A DNA stretch of 64,000 bases from Myrica gale (taxonomy: Eukaryota > Streptophyta > Magnoliopsida > Fagales > Myricaceae): contig OZ005619.1 of NCBI GenBank assembly GCA_963930655.1, forward strand, positions 22,095,752 through 22,159,751, given 5' to 3'. Shown here piece by piece: positions 11,597-22,202 of the stretch. Below the pieces are notes generated by a model. The model was not told where the DNA came from, searched no databases, and saw nothing but the letters and a program-made list of their open reading frames with translations. The position numbers were made by a program, and so were the translations under genes. How positions within the stretch are numbered: the stretch's first letter is position 1; every line of letters begins with the position of its first letter.

Positions 11597-14218
11597 CTAG
11601 TAGCCATATGAAGTCTTCTTCATCATCCTGAAAAACTCATCAGCATTAACTTCTCCATCACCTGTAGATTTCGAAGCCTCTGATCATTCACGATAATTCG
11701 TGATAACAAGTAATTAATCTACATAGCAAAAAGAAACAACCAATAGAATATGTCGGAACAGCTCTAATGCGTCATCAAAAAAATTAGATTATCAACCTTG
11801 ACATATTTACTAACGACACCCAAAAGTTGGGGAAGAAAAACTTAAACAATGTCATTCCAATATGCAAACTTACGATCACTGTCAGCTTCCTTGACCATCT
11901 CTTGGATCTCCACGTCACTGAAGTTCTCACCCAACTCATTTGCTATACGCTTAATGTCTGAGACAGATATCTTTCCCTAGATGCAACAGAAAATGCATTC
12001 TGATTATTGACAGGAAAAAGCATAGAAGACACCAGACACAATAAGACTTACATTCTTATCTTGGTCAATAATGCGAAACGCTTTCATGAGCTCCTCCTTA
12101 GTGTCCCTTTCTCCAATTTTGTCTGTCATCATGTACACAAATTCATCAAAATCAATTGCACCACTCCCATCCTTGTCCACATCTGCAATCATTTGATTGA
12201 TTTGCTGGAATGACACAGTAGAGCAAAAGTTTAGCCGTGTTGTCAAAACTCAAACAAATTGAATACCATCATAGAGAGAAAACTATATGGCTCTCAATAT
12301 CAGACGAGAACCTCTCAACTAACATGGAGAGATTCTCCAGAAGGAAGGAGAACCAGATACATTAGATCAGTTACCACGCTACTACCCTAAAGAAGTCTCC
12401 CATATGTTTGAGCTTTACCCAAGTAGATTCAGATGGAAATTAAAAAAAAACAAGCATGACAGCTACACAGAGAGAAAACTATATGGCTCTCAATATCAGC
12501 CAAGAACCTCTCAACTAACATGGAGAGATCCTCCAGAAGGAAGGAGAACCAGATACATTAGATCAGTTACCACGCTACTACCCTAAAGAAGTCTCCCATA
12601 TGCTTGAGATTTACCCAAGTAGATTCGGAGCTGCAATAGAATAAAAAAAGAAAAACAAGCATTACAGCTACACAGAGAGGGAGATGGCCCCCTAATCAAC
12701 TATGACTGTTCCCCCCCCCCCCCCCCCAAAAAACACACACACACGTACACAAAAGAAAAAGAAACACCTTTCTCTGGAACAGCCCCAGAGAGATAAATAA
12801 ACACTCCATATTCTTCATCAATCTACCCAAACACAATCCCTCATGTAGGGATCTAGCACTCGCACATAGAGACAAACGTCATGGGGTAGAGAAGATACCT
12901 CTTCTGTCATCTCGAAACCAAGGGCCCTGTCAAGAGAATATTTTGATTATAATGTTTCCGTGACCAATCCACCTAAAAATTACTTGATACATCAACCATG
13001 AATTTCATACCTCATGGCAACATTCAACTCCTTTGCATCAATAGTGCCTGAACAACAAGATCAAAAACAAAAAAATTAGCATGAAAAAAAAAATTAACAC
13101 AGACAAACGCGAGAACAGATGGTTTGAATACCTGAGCCATCAATGTCAAACAACTCAAATGCTTCCTTAATCTCTTGCTTCTTCTGCTGAGTGATTCCAT
13201 GATGGCGTCCTCTGTTTTTATCTTTTCTTGATGGTCCTCCAAAAACAGTTGCCTGATGAGGTGATAGCATATTCAAGAAAACATGATACCATTTAACAAA
13301 AATAGCTCCTTATAAAAGATCAAGAAGATACATACAGGGTAAATGACTTTATGACCGTTTGAAGTAGCTGGTGCTATGTAGATACATACAGGGCGCTCCG
13401 CATTCATCACATACTATTGCAGTAAACTAAATACAACATTATCAGGAACCATTACACCAGGCTCCAGAGTACCCCTTGAAACGTACCTACTTGTTCATCC
13501 GGGTTTTGTCAGCAAATTAATTCACTGTCCCCATCCAAGAAGTATAGGAGCAAATTCTCGATAGTGTGAAGATGACACATCGCTAAAACAGCTCACATAT
13601 ATCGGAAGTACTCCCGAATCTTCTTACATATATGGGTATGTTTGAGCCCCCAAATATTTGGGCCCAAAAATTTAGGTTTAATCATAAAAAATTCATCACA
13701 TAATTTTTTATTATTATAATATTTATTAAAAATCTTCTCTCTTCACTTTTTCACCAACTCCCATAACATATCTTTACTTTTTATATGAAACTATGTACCA
13801 AGTTTAACTACACCACCTTGTATCTTCTGGTTGGTGTTTTACTTATTAAAAAAAAAAAATCTTCTGGTTGGTGTTTGTTTCCCATGTCTTTAACTGTTTG
13901 CGAAACAAAACTCCCTAACCCCATCACCCTAATTCCTTCTCATTTTCCCAGATTAGGGAATACTGTTTGTTCCCATTAGACGCAAATTCCACCACTAGAA
14001 TCATCAGACTATCAAGTAATCGCCCACAATTCAACGATCAGACACCAAAAATTCAATGCTTACAAAAAAAAACACCAAAAATTATAGCTGAGGATGATAG
14101 AATCCTCGAAATGCAGAACAAGTAAAGGATTTAAAAACCGGAAAGAGTAAACGTCAAATCTCGAAGAATCACGAATATAGAAATTGGGGGAATCTGGGCT
14201 TTCGGGACGACGTACCAT
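11597..14218 (-). CDS. centrin (caltractin), EF-hand calcium-binding protein
   Basis: Seven coding exons in transcription order: 14216-14218, 13132-13252, 13011-13047, 12899-12926, 12052-12204, 11874-11976, 11597-11661. The sum is 510 nt, 169 residues. Four EF-hands: [36 protein letters not shown] and [12 protein letters not shown]. The third has Asp instead of Glu at position 12, so it may bind calcium differently. The basic N-terminus ([11 protein letters not shown]) is typical of centrins, which act at microtubule-organising sites and, in plants, also in nucleotide excision repair. The first exon holds only the ATG followed by a strong donor (GTACGT). No ATG lies in frame upstream, only a TTG at 14311. 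Closest remembered relatives are At3g50360 and At4g37010. Confidence 0.93.
12273..12678. repeat. tandem duplication (about 196-bp unit) in a centrin intron
   Basis: Two adjacent copies begin at 12273 and 12469. They match at roughly 95 percent by eye, with the second copy about ten bases longer near its end. The duplication lies in the intron between the 28-nt exon and the 153-nt exon and does not touch splice sites. The low divergence implies a recent event. Confidence 0.9.
12711..12727. repeat. 17-base poly-C run followed by CA repeat
   Basis: Homopolymer of 17 C, then A and CA units, in the same centrin intron as the tandem duplication. Length is prone to polymerase and sequencing error. 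Confidence 0.9.
13635..13790. mobile_element. MITE-like repeat, Tourist-type family (degenerate copy)
   Basis: Shares GGTATGTTTG at one side and the inner block CTCTTCACTTTTTCACCAA with better bounded copies at 20549 and 23204. The right end is not clear. Located in centrin intron 1. Confidence 0.45.
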
Positions 14219-14437
14219 GGCCCCGCTCGATGAGTTCGTAAACGCGTTAAAGTTGGAGTTCACTTGAAGCTGAAAGTCCTGGAAGAACCACCTGGGATCG
14301 AAAATTTTCAATACGATCTTTATTCTTTGACGCTGTCGTATTGAGGGCCGAGGGGAAAGAAAATGTGTTTGATAATTAACGACTGACGAGGGACTAGGTG
14401 GTTGCCGGTTGGTCGAGGAGGCGTTGATGTTTCTGAA

Positions 14438-14600
14438 TATGGGCCAGAACTGGCAGTGTGTGGACCTGGCCCATTATGCTTTTGATTGTAGACAGTTATG
14501 TACAGTCATTAATTGTAGTGTAAACTCTGTCCGTAAACATAAATGGGCCCACAGCGTAAAGAAAGCCCGGTATTTGTGTTTGGGCTCATTTAGCCCAATT
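14438..14600. promoter_or_regulatory. cluster of TGGGCC/site II motifs upstream of centrin
   Basis: At least three TGGGCC-type motifs on either strand (near 14440, 14468, 14545) plus GCCCAATT near 14594, within 400 bp above the centrin start. Site II elements are bound by TCP factors and mark genes active in dividing cells, which suits a centrin. Motif presence is seen; function is inferred. Confidence 0.45.
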
Positions 14601-14790
14601 CACAGATTTGAAACATGTATGCTTACAGCTTTGGATTGCAGGAAGTTTCTTACATAAAACGGGGGGGGGGCATACTGTCCTTAGGGAGCCAAGAAATATA
14701 ATTTTATTTCAGCTACTGAAGTCGGACGTTACAGCTTTCATCTTGCAGAATATAATAAGTACTCAAAGACAGCAGCGGTTAAAAAGTACA

Positions 14791-16532
14791 TCATATCTTG
14801 TAAGCATTCCTAATAACTCGCAGGATTCGGTCTGCCACTTCTTCTCCGAACTGCTTAGGCATGCTTGAGCTCAAGTCCATATCTATCGCCTTCCTTTTGA
14901 TCAAGCTGTCCCTCTTTTCCAATTCTGTTCTCTCCAGCTCCGAAACCCCTCTACCCCCACCAATACACATATCCATCCAAATTCCCGTTACCTCATTTGC
15001 TATGGGACTAACATGTTCTCGTATAATTTCTTCAACACGTTCTGTTCTACCATCCTCACATTTTATGCTAACCAGGATTCCGGTGGGTGAAACCACGCGG
15101 CGGAAGTAGAGGGACGATGAGAAGTACGGCTGCACTTCGGGGATTCGGTCTAGCCGTTGCCTGCAAGATTCGAGTTGGGTGTCTTCGTAGAAGGTCTTGA
15201 GGTAGTCGGGATGGAGGACAATGTCCTTGCGAGGGATTAAGTCGAGGAAGAGGATGAAATATGTGGGGCTGCATTGCACCAGCTCGAATTGGAAGTGGGG
15301 CACATCCGTTGATGAATTGAGGTAGCCAGCGATGTTGGTTATTTCGAAGGCACCGGTTGCTTGCTCCAAATGTAGCCAACTCGCCAGAATGAAATCAATC
15401 TGTTAACCAGACAATAAAGAGATCGCGTTTACATCCCTCAGTGGCAGAAGTTGAACTATGGGCCAGGCACTGCAACAAAACTCCGAAAGGGAAACCCACA
15501 CGCAAGGAATGCATTTTGAAAGCGACCATTCAATGCATGACTCAGTATCAAAATCCAATACAAACAAAATACTTGAATTATCTACCTACTGATGTACTCT
15601 CATGTACCTCCTTTTACGCTAGACTAACATAAATTGCGGTGTATTAATTCATATTTACTGGAAAATCATCGCGTGATGCACAAGGGTAGCTAACTAAAAG
15701 TAAACCTCATACAACAAATGACAGGTGCACTGTGCATAGCGTGTAAAAATGGTCAATTGGAAAAAAAATGATAATTTTTGTTTTAGATCTCAAACTTTTT
15801 TCAAAAACTACTCACCTTTCTCATCCATTCTAATACTTTTCGTCGATCTCAATAATTTTTGAGTGGATTCTAATATTTTTTCACTGATCCTGATAATTTT
15901 TTTATAAATTCTAATAACTTTTAACATATTTTTCATCGATTCCTAAAGAATTTACACTATTCTTAAAAAAAATAAACATAAAAACTATTTTGAGATCTAA
16001 ACCAAACGGTAACCGAAAAATTAGATATCTAAACCAAACATTTCCTAGTACACTGCAGAGGGTTATAAGGAAAAATGCGAAGAGAAAGACTGTCAAGCCA
16101 CTCAATCGCCGTGCAGCAATTCGTAATTCCTGGTAGAAAGAAACTAGGTGAAGCTTTGTAGTTTATCTTGGGTGCTTGAGAGAAAAGGTAAAGAGAGTGT
16201 ACAGGAGATGAGTCGATGCCGCATCTAATGGAAAGAGTGCCCTGAGATGTACCACTCTCGTTCTGGTAGTATTCAACATCAGGAGGGACCGCAGAAGGAA
16301 GAAGATGAGCACTGAGGCGATTCTCCAAGGCCGAGATGAGCCCGACCATCGTGTCCCTATGCGGAGCTAACAGGTGCGGGAATTCCATGAGTTTCGATGC
16401 TCTTGCCGGCTGGCCCATGCGAGGGGGTGTAGGCGAGGCAGCGGAATACGATGACGGGCTAAGAAATTGAGTTCGTGCTCTAAACAATTTTGGAGGAAGA
16501 AGACATGGTGGTGTAGAAAAAGTGAAAGCCAT
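14791..16532 (-). CDS. red chlorophyll catabolite reductase, copy A (ACD2-like)
   Basis: Two exons, 16203-16532 and 14791-15399, joined in phase 0, give 312 residues, close to the roughly 320 of Arabidopsis ACD2. RCCR reduces red chlorophyll catabolite to primary fluorescent catabolite using ferredoxin, in chloroplasts during senescence; its loss gives light-dependent cell death. The N-terminus is rich in Ser, Pro and Arg with few acids, as in a transit peptide. Family segments are P-H-R-D-T-M-V-G-L, P-P-D-V-E-Y-Y-Q-N-E-S-G, P-R-K-D-I-V-L-H-P-D-Y-L and F-Y-E-D-T-Q-L. Candidates for the substrate-binding acidic residues are Glu in F-Q-F-E-L-V-Q and Asp in G-I-W-M-D-M-C. The start chosen is the second in-frame Met of the ORF (the other is at 16562). 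It lies head to head with copy B and is intact. Confidence 0.92.
15755..16045. mobile_element. possible MITE in the RCCR copy A intron
   Basis: AT-rich stretch with inverted TTTAGATCTCAAA-like ends and degenerate internal units resembling ATTCTAATAATTTTT. No target-site duplication could be fixed, so the call is tentative. Confidence 0.3.
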
Positions 16533-17322
16533 GAGTACTGTTTCTCTACCACGCGTATCCACTTCTGACTTCCCCTTTGCAGATGACTTTCTCCATATGG
16601 TAGTCGGTAGTCAAAAACTGAGTAATGAATACGTCTACGTTATGTATTATTCTAAGCTTTCTAGCGCCCAGAAAAATATTTTTTTTAGATATGATTGGGT
16701 TCTTTTAAATTCTTTTCAAATTTTTTTGAAATTAATTTGACCCCTCATGATTTATTTTAGAAGTGAATCTTACACACTTGAATATCCTGAACTGTCAGAT
16801 TAATACTCGGAAGAACGTGAGAAGAATCCTAATTATTTCTCATAATTTTTTTTTAAAAAATTTTAGCATTTAATATTTTCTATCAACCTTTAATTTATCT
16901 GGCGCTTAATATATAGAATAAATTCAAACGTGTTTACGTACCATTGCGTTTACGTTTTGATCTTGTCCAACGCGAGAGTGACTCTGTGACAGCAGTCTAG
17001 GAACATTTTTATTTTTATTTCTGCGTGATAGCAGTCTAGATATGGCATTGTAAACTCAACTGGCCGCCGGGAAGGCTGCACTAGTGTATCTAAATCAACT
17101 AGCCGCCGTGAATGTGTGAGAGTCGTGTAATATTTGTCTGAATCTATGTCATTCAGCAACCAAATAAAACGGACCAATTAGATTGTTCCGTCTCCACCTC
17201 ACCCACTTGTGTTAATCATGAAAGATAAATAAGTGACTGTATAGAACGTGCTGTTTCGGCGCGTATGGAATCATAGATATTATAGATAAGATATCAAAAG
17301 AAGGTACGGCCAGTGAGAGCGA
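16533..17322. promoter_or_regulatory. shared divergent promoter region of the RCCR pair
   Basis: The two RCCR start codons are 790 bp apart and point away from each other, so this interval must hold both promoters. It is AT-rich. It contains two pairs of short direct repeats: GCAGTCTAG at about 16991 and 17031, and AACTGGCCGCCG/AACTAGCCGCCG near 17059 and 17097. About 85 bp near 16757-16840 also occurs at 44348-44425. No clear TATA box was identified for either gene. Confidence 0.55.
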
Positions 17323-18474
17323 ATGGCTGTAATCTTCCGCCACTGTCTATTTTCACCGCTCTCTCGTCCGCTATCTCTTCCAGGTTCTTCGTCCTCATCA
17401 TCGTGGCCATCGCGGCCTCAGATCTGCTTCTCTTCCTCCTCATCAGCATCACCTCACATGGACCCGCACGATGAAGGACGCAAAAAGTTCAAGGATTTCC
17501 CATACGTCTCGCCCCCACACAGAGACCTGATGGTTGATCTGGTATCGATGGTGGAGAACAGCCTTGACTCGCAGCTCCTTCCCTGTACTCTACCACCGGA
17601 CGTGCAGTACTACCAGAAAGAGAGTGGGAGTGCCAGTGCTTCCCTTCACATCAGATCCGGTCACAAGTCCTCCAAGGTGATTTCCACTCTTATAATTTTT
17701 AAGAATTTAGCATGTTTTAGAAATTTAGAATCAAGTTTTAAGCTTTCTTGTGAGTTTAAATCCAAGCGTTTGGAACAACGGATAATTTAACGCCTATCCG
17801 CACTAAATTCTTTGTTTCTAATGCGCACTGTTCTTATGCTCTGACACCTAGATATGTATCAGATTGATTTTATATTGGGCAGCTGGATACACAGTGAGCT
17901 ACCAACGGGAGGAGCATTGAACATAACAAGCCTCTCGGCCTATCTGAGCCCTTCGACGGACGCACCAAATTTTCTTCTTGAGCTCATCCAGAGCAGCCCG
18001 ACGTTGCTAGTCCTCATTCTTGATTTGCCACCTCGGAAGGACCTTGTTCTCTACCCAGACTACCTTCAAACATTCTACGAAGACACCCAACTGGACACAC
18101 AAAGGCAGGTACTTGAGAAAATTCCAGGTGTTAGACCCTATATCTCTTCCTCCCTTTACATCCGTTCTCTAGTATCTCCCACTGCAATTACTGTTCGCAT
18201 TGAGACTGAGGCGAGCGGACCAGGACGTATGGAGGAGGTCATCAAGAATAACATAGATCCCATTGCGAAGGAGGTGCTGGGTATCTGGTTGGATCGATGT
18301 GTTTGGGTGGACAGAGCGGTGAAAGAGACCGAGAGAGCTGATTTGGAAAGGAGAGACCGGTTAGTTAAGAGTAAGACTATTGAAGTTGATCTGGGCTCAA
18401 GCTTCCCAAGGTTGTTTGGGCCAGAAGTAGCAAATCGAGTTTTGGGATCCATACAGGAGTATTTTCTTGTATGA
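17323..18474 (+). CDS. red chlorophyll catabolite reductase, copy B (ACD2-like)
   Basis: Two exons, 17323-17676 and 17863-18474, phase 0, 321 residues. Same enzyme family and intron position as copy A, but its intron is 186 bp against 803 bp. The first 50 residues are Ser-rich (a run of six Ser) and look like a plastid transit peptide. Family segments are P-H-R-D-L-M-V-D-L, P-P-D-V-Q-Y-Y-Q-K-E-S-G, P-R-K-D-L-V-L-Y-P-D-Y-L and F-Y-E-D-T-Q-L-D. Conserved acidic candidates are Glu in L-L-E-L-I-Q and Asp in G-I-W-L-D-R-C. Copies A and B differ at many positions, so the duplication is old and both have been kept open. Both have Val-Ser-Pro-Thr in the segment after the Ser-Ser-Leu-Tyr block. Which catabolite stereoisomer each makes needs alignment to the residue known to decide it in Arabidopsis (Phe218). 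Confidence 0.93.
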
Positions 18475-19019
18475 GAAGCTTTGCCAACTTATAACTATTG
18501 CTCAATGCTCTTGCTATAGATAGATATATTTTTCTTGGCGCTATAGATAGATATCTTATTTACGTATTATGTAAATTCTCAGAAATTTTCAAATTCAGAC
18601 GGATCGCAAGTCAATAAGATATCCAAAAACACCAGTAAACTTTAAGGCACAGATTAACCTTTGGGTACAGATTTTACACAAAAGTATGTATGGTAACTTT
18701 TGCTAAGGAAAAAAAAAAGTATGTATGGTAACTTTTAATCGTAAAGGAAGGTGGAAGCCCATTTGCTTTTGACCTTCACCTTCCACGAAAACTACTGTGT
18801 AACCCACCGACAATTATACAAACAGTTTGTTTACAACCATACATCCTTATTACAATTACGCAAACTTGAGAAAATTAATTACCGTAGCAGAGGGTCATTT
18901 TCCCTGTTCTATTTCAAAGGAGCCTAGAGTGAGCGGCGTGTGCCTTATCCTACCACCCACCGGCACCCACCCACTCTGTTTTTTCTTCTTTTTTTACTAT
19001 TTTGGCATGCGCTGATCGG
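18475..19019. other. intergenic between RCCR copy B and HSFB1 (convergent 3' ends)
   Basis: Holds the 3' UTRs of two convergent genes. Two short direct repeats are visible: CTATAGATAGATAT at about 18515 and 18541, and GTATGTATGGTAACTTTT at about 18684 and 18719. No gene seen. Confidence 0.6.
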
Positions 19020-21808
19020 TCAATTACAGACCTTCATTTCTTTCGGTTGGGGCCCAGTAAACCCCATTTTCTCCCCGCGTTCCCTTTTCCTGTTTGCGTT
19101 CAACCAAACACCGAACAGTTTCAAACTCTCCCCGTTTTCTTTGAGGCTGTTTTTTTCGTCATCATCATTATCGGAATCCACCCCCGTGGCCCCACCGACT
19201 AATTCGTCGCGGCTGGACACACTGCTTCCTTGCCGCATTATGCGATGGATCTGGTCGGACCCCACCTTCAGATACCCAGTTAGAAACGCTACCAGCTCGT
19301 CGCACTGCTGCTTCATCTGCGCCAACTCCGAGCTCAGAATCTCGTTATCCTTCTTCAATCTCTCGTTCTCGTCAGATAAATCGGCTACCTGTGCCGGTGT
19401 TGTCGTCTCCACCGACCCCGGATTCTTCGAATCGGGGGACGAGGTGGAGGTGGATCCCAGGTCCTCGCCGGAATTTGACGCAGGACCTCCGGCAGATTTA
19501 CCGCCGGCTGGCACATGTGCCGGCACTGAATTCGCCATCTTCCGGCGCCGGATCTGGGCGAGGAGCTCCTTCTGCCCTCTCCTGAAGTTCTCGCTGGCGA
19601 ACTCCCATTTGTCCGGCACGATCTTTCGGAATCCCTTCAAAACATTCAAAATTCAATTAATTTCTAACTTCATTTTTCGCAGTCAAAACAATTTATAGGT
19701 AATTAATTTCCTAGTCGTCAGAATGGAAAACGGATGTGAACTGGAATTCAGACGTTGTGGGCCTACACGTGCCTCATGGAAATTGCGAGGCCCCTAAAAT
19801 CGGCGCAGCCTTCGAGATTAATTCGGCCCATGGATTTTCCTTCCCGCCGCGCAACTAATTTTGATATGCTTCCACCAGCAATGTCTCCCATTATCAGGGG
19901 TGAACAAAACCGGACCGCAGACCGGACCGGACCGGAAAACCGGACCGAATTTCCGGTCCGGTCCGGTCCTTTTTCTTAAAATGCGGTCCGGTCCGGACCG
20001 GACCGGATAAATCCGGTTATCCGGTCCGGTCCTATTTAATAATAAATGCGGACCGGACCGGACCGGACCGCATTTATTAAAAAAATAAAAAATATATTTT
20101 TTTATATTTTTAATACAAATTATAAACATAAAACGTTTAATTTTTATCTAAACTAAAACTTAACATTTTTATATACACTTCCCATTTGAAATTAACCTAA
20201 AAAAAATTTTGAAAAAATTTTAAAAAATTAAAAAAATTTAAAAAAAATTAAAACCGGTCCGGACCACTTAAGTGGTCCGGACCGGACCGCATTTAGTGAA
20301 ACCGGACCGGACCGGACCACTTATAAGTGGTCCGGTCCGGTCCTATATTATTTAAGGACCGCAATGCGGTCCGGACCGGAATGCGGTCCGAAAAACCGGA
20401 CCGCATTCCGGTTGTGCAGCCCTACCCATTATTATCGGTTGGGGCCCGGCGGAGTAGCTGTATCTCTTGATCTTGAAGGCCAAATATGGCCTTCAACTAC
20501 CGTTCGATTTGTGGGCCACATAAGGACAAAATCGTCTTACCAAATTAAGGATATGTTTGTTCTCCAAAATTTTACACTAATAAATATTAAAAATCATCTC
20601 TCTTCACTTTTTCACCAAATACAAGACACTAAAATTTTAACCATCTTCAAATTTTAATACTCAAACACAACTTAAGTAATCACCGACTAATTGGAAGCTT
20701 CTAGTAAAGTAATTTAACTTTGCTCATCCCCCACCTCCTACGAACTCTTTTTTTTTTTTTTTCTCGAAAAACAACAAATAGATTAAAAACGAAAAAAAAC
20801 GAACACAGACACAGACACAACCAGTAATACCCTCCGACGGATTAGAGGAACCACTATGAACTCCATGCAGGGCAGAGGAAGTGATGACCGGACATAGTAG
20901 ACAAAGCTACTAGGACCTGGACAAACCGGGAAAACACCACAAGTGACGCGTAGCGAAACCCAATAAAGGATCGAAAAAGAGGCACAAGGACTCGAATAAG
21001 CCCACGTAAGAGGCGGACTAAGACCCGTAATCTGATATTTTAAGAATATCACGAGGAAGTTGCATCTATAGAATTAATAAAATATTTTTGTTTTGGCAAC
21101 AATGTTTTACTTTTGGGTATTCTAAATCCTTCAGTTTCTGACATTCTGTCATGAGAAAGTTATGGGAAACCATAAACAGAGAAAGCAAAAGGGACAACTG
21201 AACATCTCGATTGGCTGTTTTTTTTTTTTCTCGGCCAACTTGACTGGCTCTTACATGTTCTCCACTACGTAAATCTAACCAATTAACTTTGTTGATTAAA
21301 AAACAGAATAAATCCTATAATTTTGGTTTATAAAAAAGAACAGAAGAAAGCATATAACCAGATCATGGTAACAATCGCAAGCCTTCAGAGATGAAATTAA
21401 TCATGTACGCTGAACAGCATAATCCTAGATTCCTAACATGGGAGTTCAATTAGCAAGCTGATCTTTCAAAAACATGTTCGTACAATCTAAGTTCAACATA
21501 ATCCGATGATTATCCATTTTGTATGAATCAATATAAGTGTTTGAATACGGGCATAGGATGAAACGCGTAATTCTTATAGGTGGGAAGACAGAAGGTGAAC
21601 TTACATATGTGTTAAGCTGGCGCACGAAGCTTGAGAAGTTGTTGTGCTTGAAATAGTTAGGCAGCAAATCCTTGGCGAAATCGGCGGTCTTCCACACCAC
21701 AAAAGTGGTACCATTTTCACCCCACGATATCACCTCGTCCGTCGCCGGATCATCCACCAACTGATACGTCTTTGTCAGAAACGGCGCCGGAACAGACCTT
21801 TGAGACAT
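19020..21808 (-). CDS. HSFB1: class B heat stress transcription factor HSFB1
   Basis: Two exons, 21605-21808 and 19020-19634, phase 0, 272 residues. The intron (1970 bp) splits the DNA-binding domain after L-N-T-Y, before G-F-R-K, the position conserved in plant HSFs. The DNA-binding domain spans about residues 6-100. A coiled oligomerisation region follows ([14 protein letters not shown]). The C-terminal K-L-F-G-V-W-L is the class B repressor motif, and a basic stretch after it serves as nuclear signal. The protein ends K-V-C-N like Arabidopsis HSFB1/TBF1 (At4g36990). HSFB1 represses or co-regulates heat and immune genes. The intron contains a hAT element (19895-20424). Above the start lie two aromatic-rich uORFs, a TATA box and a heat shock element, indicating translational control and autoregulation. 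Confidence 0.95.
19895..20424. mobile_element. non-autonomous hAT element, GGTCCGG family, copy 1 (in HSFB1 intron)
   Basis: 530 bp bounded by a perfect 8-bp target-site duplication CCCATTAT (19887-19894 and 20425-20432). Ends are CAGGGGTGAACAAAACCGG and, read inward from the other side, TAGGGCTGCACAACCGG, imperfect hAT-type terminal inverted repeats. Both subterminal regions are dense arrays of GGTCCGGTCC/GGACCGGACC; the centre is AT-rich and noncoding. The left arm also contains a fold-back of CGGACCGG blocks. A sister copy lies at 44781-45263. Confidence 0.93.
20549..20672. mobile_element. Tourist-like (PIF/Harbinger-type) MITE, 124 bp, in HSFB1 intron
   Basis: Flanked by TAA at 20546-20548 and 20673-20675, the 3-bp duplication usual for Harbinger MITEs. 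Ends are GGATATGTTTG and the complement of AGTTGTGTTTG. The inner block CTCTCTTCACTTTTTCACCAAA also occurs near 13735, 23330, 27715 and 54610. Confidence 0.6.
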
Positions 21809-21935
21809 ATCTCTCCGATTTACCCACTCACCAACCACCAAGATAACCTTCCTTTTTCTACGAAAGAAACTATGAAAAAAGCTAATCAAATGAGAACGGA
21901 AACAGTAAGTTCTCCCCTTCAAGGATCGTAGTTAT

Positions 21936-22043
21936 TTAGCAACTGAAAAGCAAGAGAGCGGTCAAGAACTCCCAGCCCCAGCAGTAGAACCCAGAAAGAA
22001 AGAAACGAGAGTGAACCGGATTGATGGTCCTACCAGCTTCCAT
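21936..22043 (-). CDS. upstream ORF 2 in the HSFB1 leader (35 aa, aromatic-rich)
   Basis: ATG at 22043-22041, TAA at 21938-21936, 35 codons, ending 127 nt before the HSFB1 start. Eight of 35 residues are Phe, Tyr or Trp, including F-Y-C-W-G-W-E-F in the middle and a Leu-rich tail. Arabidopsis HSFB1/TBF1 carries two uORFs rich in aromatic residues that hold back translation until immune or heat stress; one is catalogued as a conserved-peptide uORF. Position and composition match. Whether the peptide itself is conserved cannot be tested here. Confidence 0.65.
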   Translation of the reverse strand: MEAGRTINPVHSRFFLSGFYCWGWEFLTALLLFSC

Positions 22044-22092
22044 TGATCAGAACCCAGACCGGCTTGTTTGGTTGAGTTGGGAAATATACCAT
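22030..22092 (-). CDS. upstream ORF 1 in the HSFB1 leader (20 aa)
   Basis: ATG at 22092-22090, TAG at 22032-22030, 20 codons with two Trp, one Tyr and one Phe. It overlaps the start of uORF 2 by 14 nt in another frame, so a ribosome that translates it passes the second uORF start. It is the first ATG below the position where transcription should begin from the TATA box at 22146-22153. Confidence 0.55.
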   Translation of the reverse strand: MVYFPTQPNKPVWVLINGSW

Positions 22093-22145
22093 GACTTAAT
22101 GTAGAGACTTGAGGTACTAATCTTATAAAGTTAGGGGAAGCTACA

Positions 22146-22202
22146 CATTTATAGAAGACAACAAGGTGTGGTCATAGAAAATTATGATGTGGGTTCTAGA
22201 AA
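22146..22202 (-). promoter_or_regulatory. HSFB1 core promoter: TATA box and perfect heat shock element
   Basis: On the minus strand TATAAATG occupies 22153-22146. The palindromic heat shock element gTTCtaGAAa lies at 22193-22202, 40 bp further upstream. Such nTTCnnGAAn elements bind HSF trimers, consistent with heat induction and autoregulation of HSFB1. From this TATA box transcription would start near 22115-22125, placing both uORFs in the leader. Confidence 0.7.

Noticed and set aside
14060..14311. Longer centrin N-terminus starting at 14311
   Set aside because: The codon there is TTG, not ATG; the first ATG is at 14218 and is followed by a good donor.
21446..21922. N-terminally extended HSFB1 from 21922
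   Set aside because: The extension begins at TTG; M-S-Q-R-S-V-P at 21808 matches the family's usual start.
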